A stretch of 64,000 nucleotides of DNA from Pseudozyma flocculosa PF-1 (lineage: Eukaryota > Basidiomycota > Ustilaginomycetes > Ustilaginales > Ustilaginaceae): NCBI RefSeq assembly GCF_000417875.1, contig NW_006920869.1, forward strand, positions 675,759 through 739,758, in the 5' to 3' direction. The notes below the pieces were generated by a model. That model saw nothing but the letters and a program-made list of their open reading frames with translations, did not search any database and was not told where the DNA came from. Shown here one piece after another: positions 61,885 to 64,000 of the stretch. Within the stretch, counting starts at the first letter, position 1; every line of letters starts with the position of its first letter. A program made the position numbers and the translations under genes.

Positions 61885-62790
61885 ATGTCTCCCCCTCACA
61901 GCCGCCCAAGCAGCGAGATGCCTCGCGCCATTGATGTCGACGCGCCCGCCACGGTGGAAGGACCGAACATCACCACCACCGACACGGCCATCGTAATCAC
62001 CCCAGATAAACGCTGCACCCTTTGCGTTGGGAGGGGTGTCAGATGCACAGTGACTATGGCGAGGGGTGTGAAGCGCCGGACTTGCGACACGTGTATAGAC
62101 AGTCACAAGGTCTGTTCTGGCGTGGCCCGCGTCGATGCCATCATTGGGCCTCTGAGACACCGAGTCGATCGCACCCTCATCCGGTTCAGAAAGGAGTCTT
62201 TGGCGAGGCGTTCGTCTATCCAGGACGCCGATGACACCGAGTCTCTGGTCGAGAAGCTCGCCGGAGGTGGAAGTTCTTCGGTCAACGAGGTCGATAGGGC
62301 CGGAAAGGCCCCATCGGAACGTCACGCTGCAAAGAGGGCCAGGGCCACCATCTCGTCCGCACACAAGGGTATGCACAACGCAGAGCAAATTGACGGCAAT
62401 TCGCGAGCTCGGGGCCAAAGCCACGCATCGTCGTCCCATCCGTCTCGTGGCAGTGACTGTGCTGCCTCCTCTCGCCCGCCGTCGATCCAGGAGCGCGTTC
62501 GCGCCGAAGCCCCGTCTGCCGAGGTCGAGGTCGTAGAACCCCGTCCTGCTCGCAAGACGGCCACACAGCCACCGCAGGCCTCTGCTGGAGCCGCCCCCTC
62601 GCGCTTCGAGTCGCTACTGGTCGATGCTGCAACAAGCCTGTCCGACCTTGCCCGGCTCGTTGACAGCAAGGACGACTACGACTACGAGGGAAAATGCACG
62701 CTCTACCGACACGGCCTCGAGGCGATCGAGGCGAGGGTGCTGCTCGAAGCTGCCCATCTCGACGTCGAGCTCGACGGCTCGAGCGTTTGA
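61885..62790 (+). CDS. Six-cysteine zinc-cluster-like protein C
   Basis: Intronless, 301 aa, unknown function. The ATG at 61885 is preferred; another in-frame ATG lies 11 codons on. Cysteines 44, 47, 54, 67, 70 and 77 fit C-X2-C-X6-C-X12-C-X2-C-X6-C exactly, with a basic loop (ARGVKRRT). A likely nuclear signal, HAAKRARATISSA, is echoed by AAKRAKTAISSA in protein D, which links the two. The C-terminal block FESLLVDAATSLSDLARLV ... LEAIEARVLLEAAHLDVEL matches A and B. The charged, Ser-rich middle is poorly conserved. Confidence 0.82.
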   Translation: MSPPHSRPSSEMPRAIDVDAPATVEGPNITTTDTAIVITPDKRCTLCVGRGVRCTVTMARGVKRRTCDTCIDSHKVCSGVARVDAIIGPLRHRVDRTLIRFRKESLARRSSIQDADDTESLVEKLAGGGSSSVNEVDRAGKAPSERHAAKRARATISSAHKGMHNAEQIDGNSRARGQSHASSSHPSRGSDCAASSRPPSIQERVRAEAPSAEVEVVEPRPARKTATQPPQASAGAAPSRFESLLVDAATSLSDLARLVDSKDDYDYEGKCTLYRHGLEAIEARVLLEAAHLDVELDGSSV

Positions 62791-63336
62791 GCTCCGCGAT
62801 TCAAATGATTCGATACTCCGAGCCCCTTCGCTTCTTGCAGCGACCTGCGACACCGCCGGCACCAGCATCGCCTCCGTAGTCGCGGGAAGATCGCCTCGGC
62901 CCGTTCCTCTGACCTACAAGTGGCAGCTTCACACAGGCTAAGGACGCGGACCGTGGGCTTCCTCTGCCAGCCGAACACGACCAAGCCGCAGGCGACGTAC
63001 CAACCCGCTTTTGGCCCAGTAGACCCTTGTCGAAACGCAGGGCGCGGATGTGCTCTGTCGGAAGCTGCGTAGCCTGTCCGAGCGTTCGCCACCCTGCCGC
63101 TGTACTCTTCCTTGAGGTGCGCGCCCTTGATCGCCAGAGAAATACACGCAGACTTCGAGCTCGACCCGGTCCGCTTACTCAGCTCCTTTCGACACGCAGG
63201 CGGCCGTTTGAGCGGTGCATACGAGTGGGCCCTTTGTGTCAGCCGTCATGTTGAGCTTAGAAGAGCTTGATCAAAAGCCAAGAGGCGGCTCGGGCACGAG
63301 ACCGCTGGCCGGTCGGTCGGCGAGCAAGCGGTCGCC

Positions 63337-63342
63337 TATATA
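63337..63342 (+). promoter_or_regulatory. TATA box of zinc-cluster gene D
   Basis: TATATA about 153 nt upstream of the ATG at 63495, with short tandem duplications between it and the start codon. Confidence 0.55.
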
Positions 63343-63358
63343 CCTTGTTTGCGCCCCT

Positions 63359-63400
63359 GGCCGATCCCTTCACCCCCTAGGCCGATCCCTTCACCACCTA
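63359..63400. repeat. 21-bp tandem duplication in the gene D leader
   Basis: GGCCGATCCCTTCACC at 63359-63374 recurs at 63380-63395, period 21 bp; the five linking bases also agree closely. Confidence 0.9.
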
Positions 63401-63466
63401 CCACCACCACGGCACCGCTCGTCTGTAGGCGATCACCGCAATCTCCATCCGTGCACACATTCGCCA

Positions 63467-63486
63467 GCACCTTTGAGCACCTTTGA
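63467..63486. repeat. 10-bp perfect tandem duplication before gene D
   Basis: GCACCTTTGA occurs twice in a row, ending eight bases before the ATG at 63495. Confidence 0.95.
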
Positions 63487-63494
63487 AGCCCAGC

Positions 63495-64000
63495 ATGCCT
63501 CCCGTCCGTCGACCGCTCGAAAACCGCCGCGCTGGCCCGACCGTCGTTACATCGGACAACGGTGTCCGCATCATTCCCAGGAGGGACTGTTCGTTCTGCG
63601 CCGAGCACGGTCTCGCCTGCGAGATGAACCTCGTCACTATCAGAAACCTGACCAGGGTGTCTTGTGACTCCTGCCGCGCTCATCATAATATCTGCCCTGC
63701 TCAAGGAGCGTTCCGCAAGGCCAAGGCCCCGAAGATCGGAGAGATACGGCGCTGCCTGAAGAGGATCGACCAAGAGCGAGTCGCTGATTCCGACTTCAAC
63801 GACGACGATGATGTCGTTGAAGTGCTCGACGATGCCGGCGCCCAGAAGGGCGGCACACGACCGGCGGCCCGCCGCGCTGCCAAGAGGGCGAAGACGGCGA
63901 TTTCTTCCGCCTACGCTGAACTCAGCCCTCTCCTGCGTGAGGATGACCAGACGTCGCTCATCGCCCGCTCTCGTGCAGAATCAAGCTCCGCAGCCGCTCG
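63495..64000 (+). CDS. Six-cysteine zinc-cluster-like protein D (partial, runs off window)
   Basis: The first 168 codons of an open frame that continues beyond the window. Start at 63495 (CAGCATGCCTCCC). Cysteines 32, 35, 42, 57, 60 and 67 follow C-X2-C-X6-C-X14-C-X2-C-X6-C, still within the Zn2Cys6 range, with a slightly longer loop than A-C. An acidic stretch (FNDDDDVVEVLDD) is followed by a basic AARRAAKRAKTAISSAYAE segment shared with C. Whether the C-terminal helical block of A-C is present cannot be seen here. Confidence 0.8.
   Translation, partial: MPPVRRPLENRRAGPTVVTSDNGVRIIPRRDCSFCAEHGLACEMNLVTIRNLTRVSCDSCRAHHNICPAQGAFRKAKAPKIGEIRRCLKRIDQERVADSDFNDDDDVVEVLDDAGAQKGGTRPAARRAAKRAKTAISSAYAELSPLLREDDQTSLIARSRAESSSAAA

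Larger units (their letters stand above)
62791..63494. other. Spacer zinc-cluster genes C and D
   Basis: 704 bp with a TATATA at 63337-63342 (about 153 nt before the gene D start) and two tandem duplications downstream of it (63359-63400 and 63467-63486). No gene supported. Confidence 0.5.

Overview
The window reads as nuclear DNA of a GC-rich, intron-containing fungus, most likely a basidiomycete and plausibly a smut-related lineage (Ustilaginomycotina). That placement is inferred from three things: very GC-rich DNA outside one island, short introns (about 80-150 nt) that nearly all start GTGAGT/GTRNGT, and the gene set (PIS1, ZIM17, ACR3, NAS2, RPT1, ORC3, a CYP52-like P450, Zn2Cys6-type proteins). 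I support 29 protein-coding genes, one of them cut by the right edge. I found no rRNA or CRISPR array and saw no convincing tRNA by eye. Exon joins given in the entries were worked out by hand from reading frame and splice signals. Every spliced gene closes in frame, but none has transcript support.

Layout: 1-2.1 kb shows no supportable gene. 2.1-6.8 kb is a divergent housekeeping pair, RPT1 (26S proteasome ATPase) and VMA1 (V-ATPase subunit A, no intein). 7.3-11.4 kb is a tandem array of three related, intronless, secreted proteins of unknown function. 11.5-16.9 kb holds a GPATCH11-like G-patch protein and ORC3 on the minus strand. 18.1-24.2 kb holds PIS1, a small six-cysteine zinc-cluster protein, ZIM17, a complex I ESSS subunit and NAS2. 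24.4-35 kb holds gamma-glutamyltransferase, a TAP-like secreted or anchored hydrolase, fumarylacetoacetase (one intron contains an assembly gap) and a secreted GH31 alpha-glucosidase. 36.4-50 kb holds a universal-stress-domain protein, catalase, a YheT-type esterase, an uncharacterised membrane protein, an old-yellow-enzyme-type oxidoreductase and an aquaglyceroporin. 51.7-60.2 kb holds a P450, an ACR3 arsenite exporter, an EI24-type membrane protein and an alpha/beta hydrolase. 60.5-64 kb is a tandem run of three more six-cysteine zinc-cluster proteins related to the one at 19.7 kb; the run may continue beyond the window.

Most genes are unrelated housekeeping or metabolic functions and form no pathway cluster. 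The unusual content is two apparently lineage-specific families (three tandem secreted proteins; four Zn2Cys6-spaced proteins with a shared C-terminal helical block), a 670-bp CpG-depleted, AT-richer island upstream of catalase that looks like a decayed, formerly methylated element, and a recurring habit of short perfect or near-perfect tandem duplications placed exactly at gene starts or stops.
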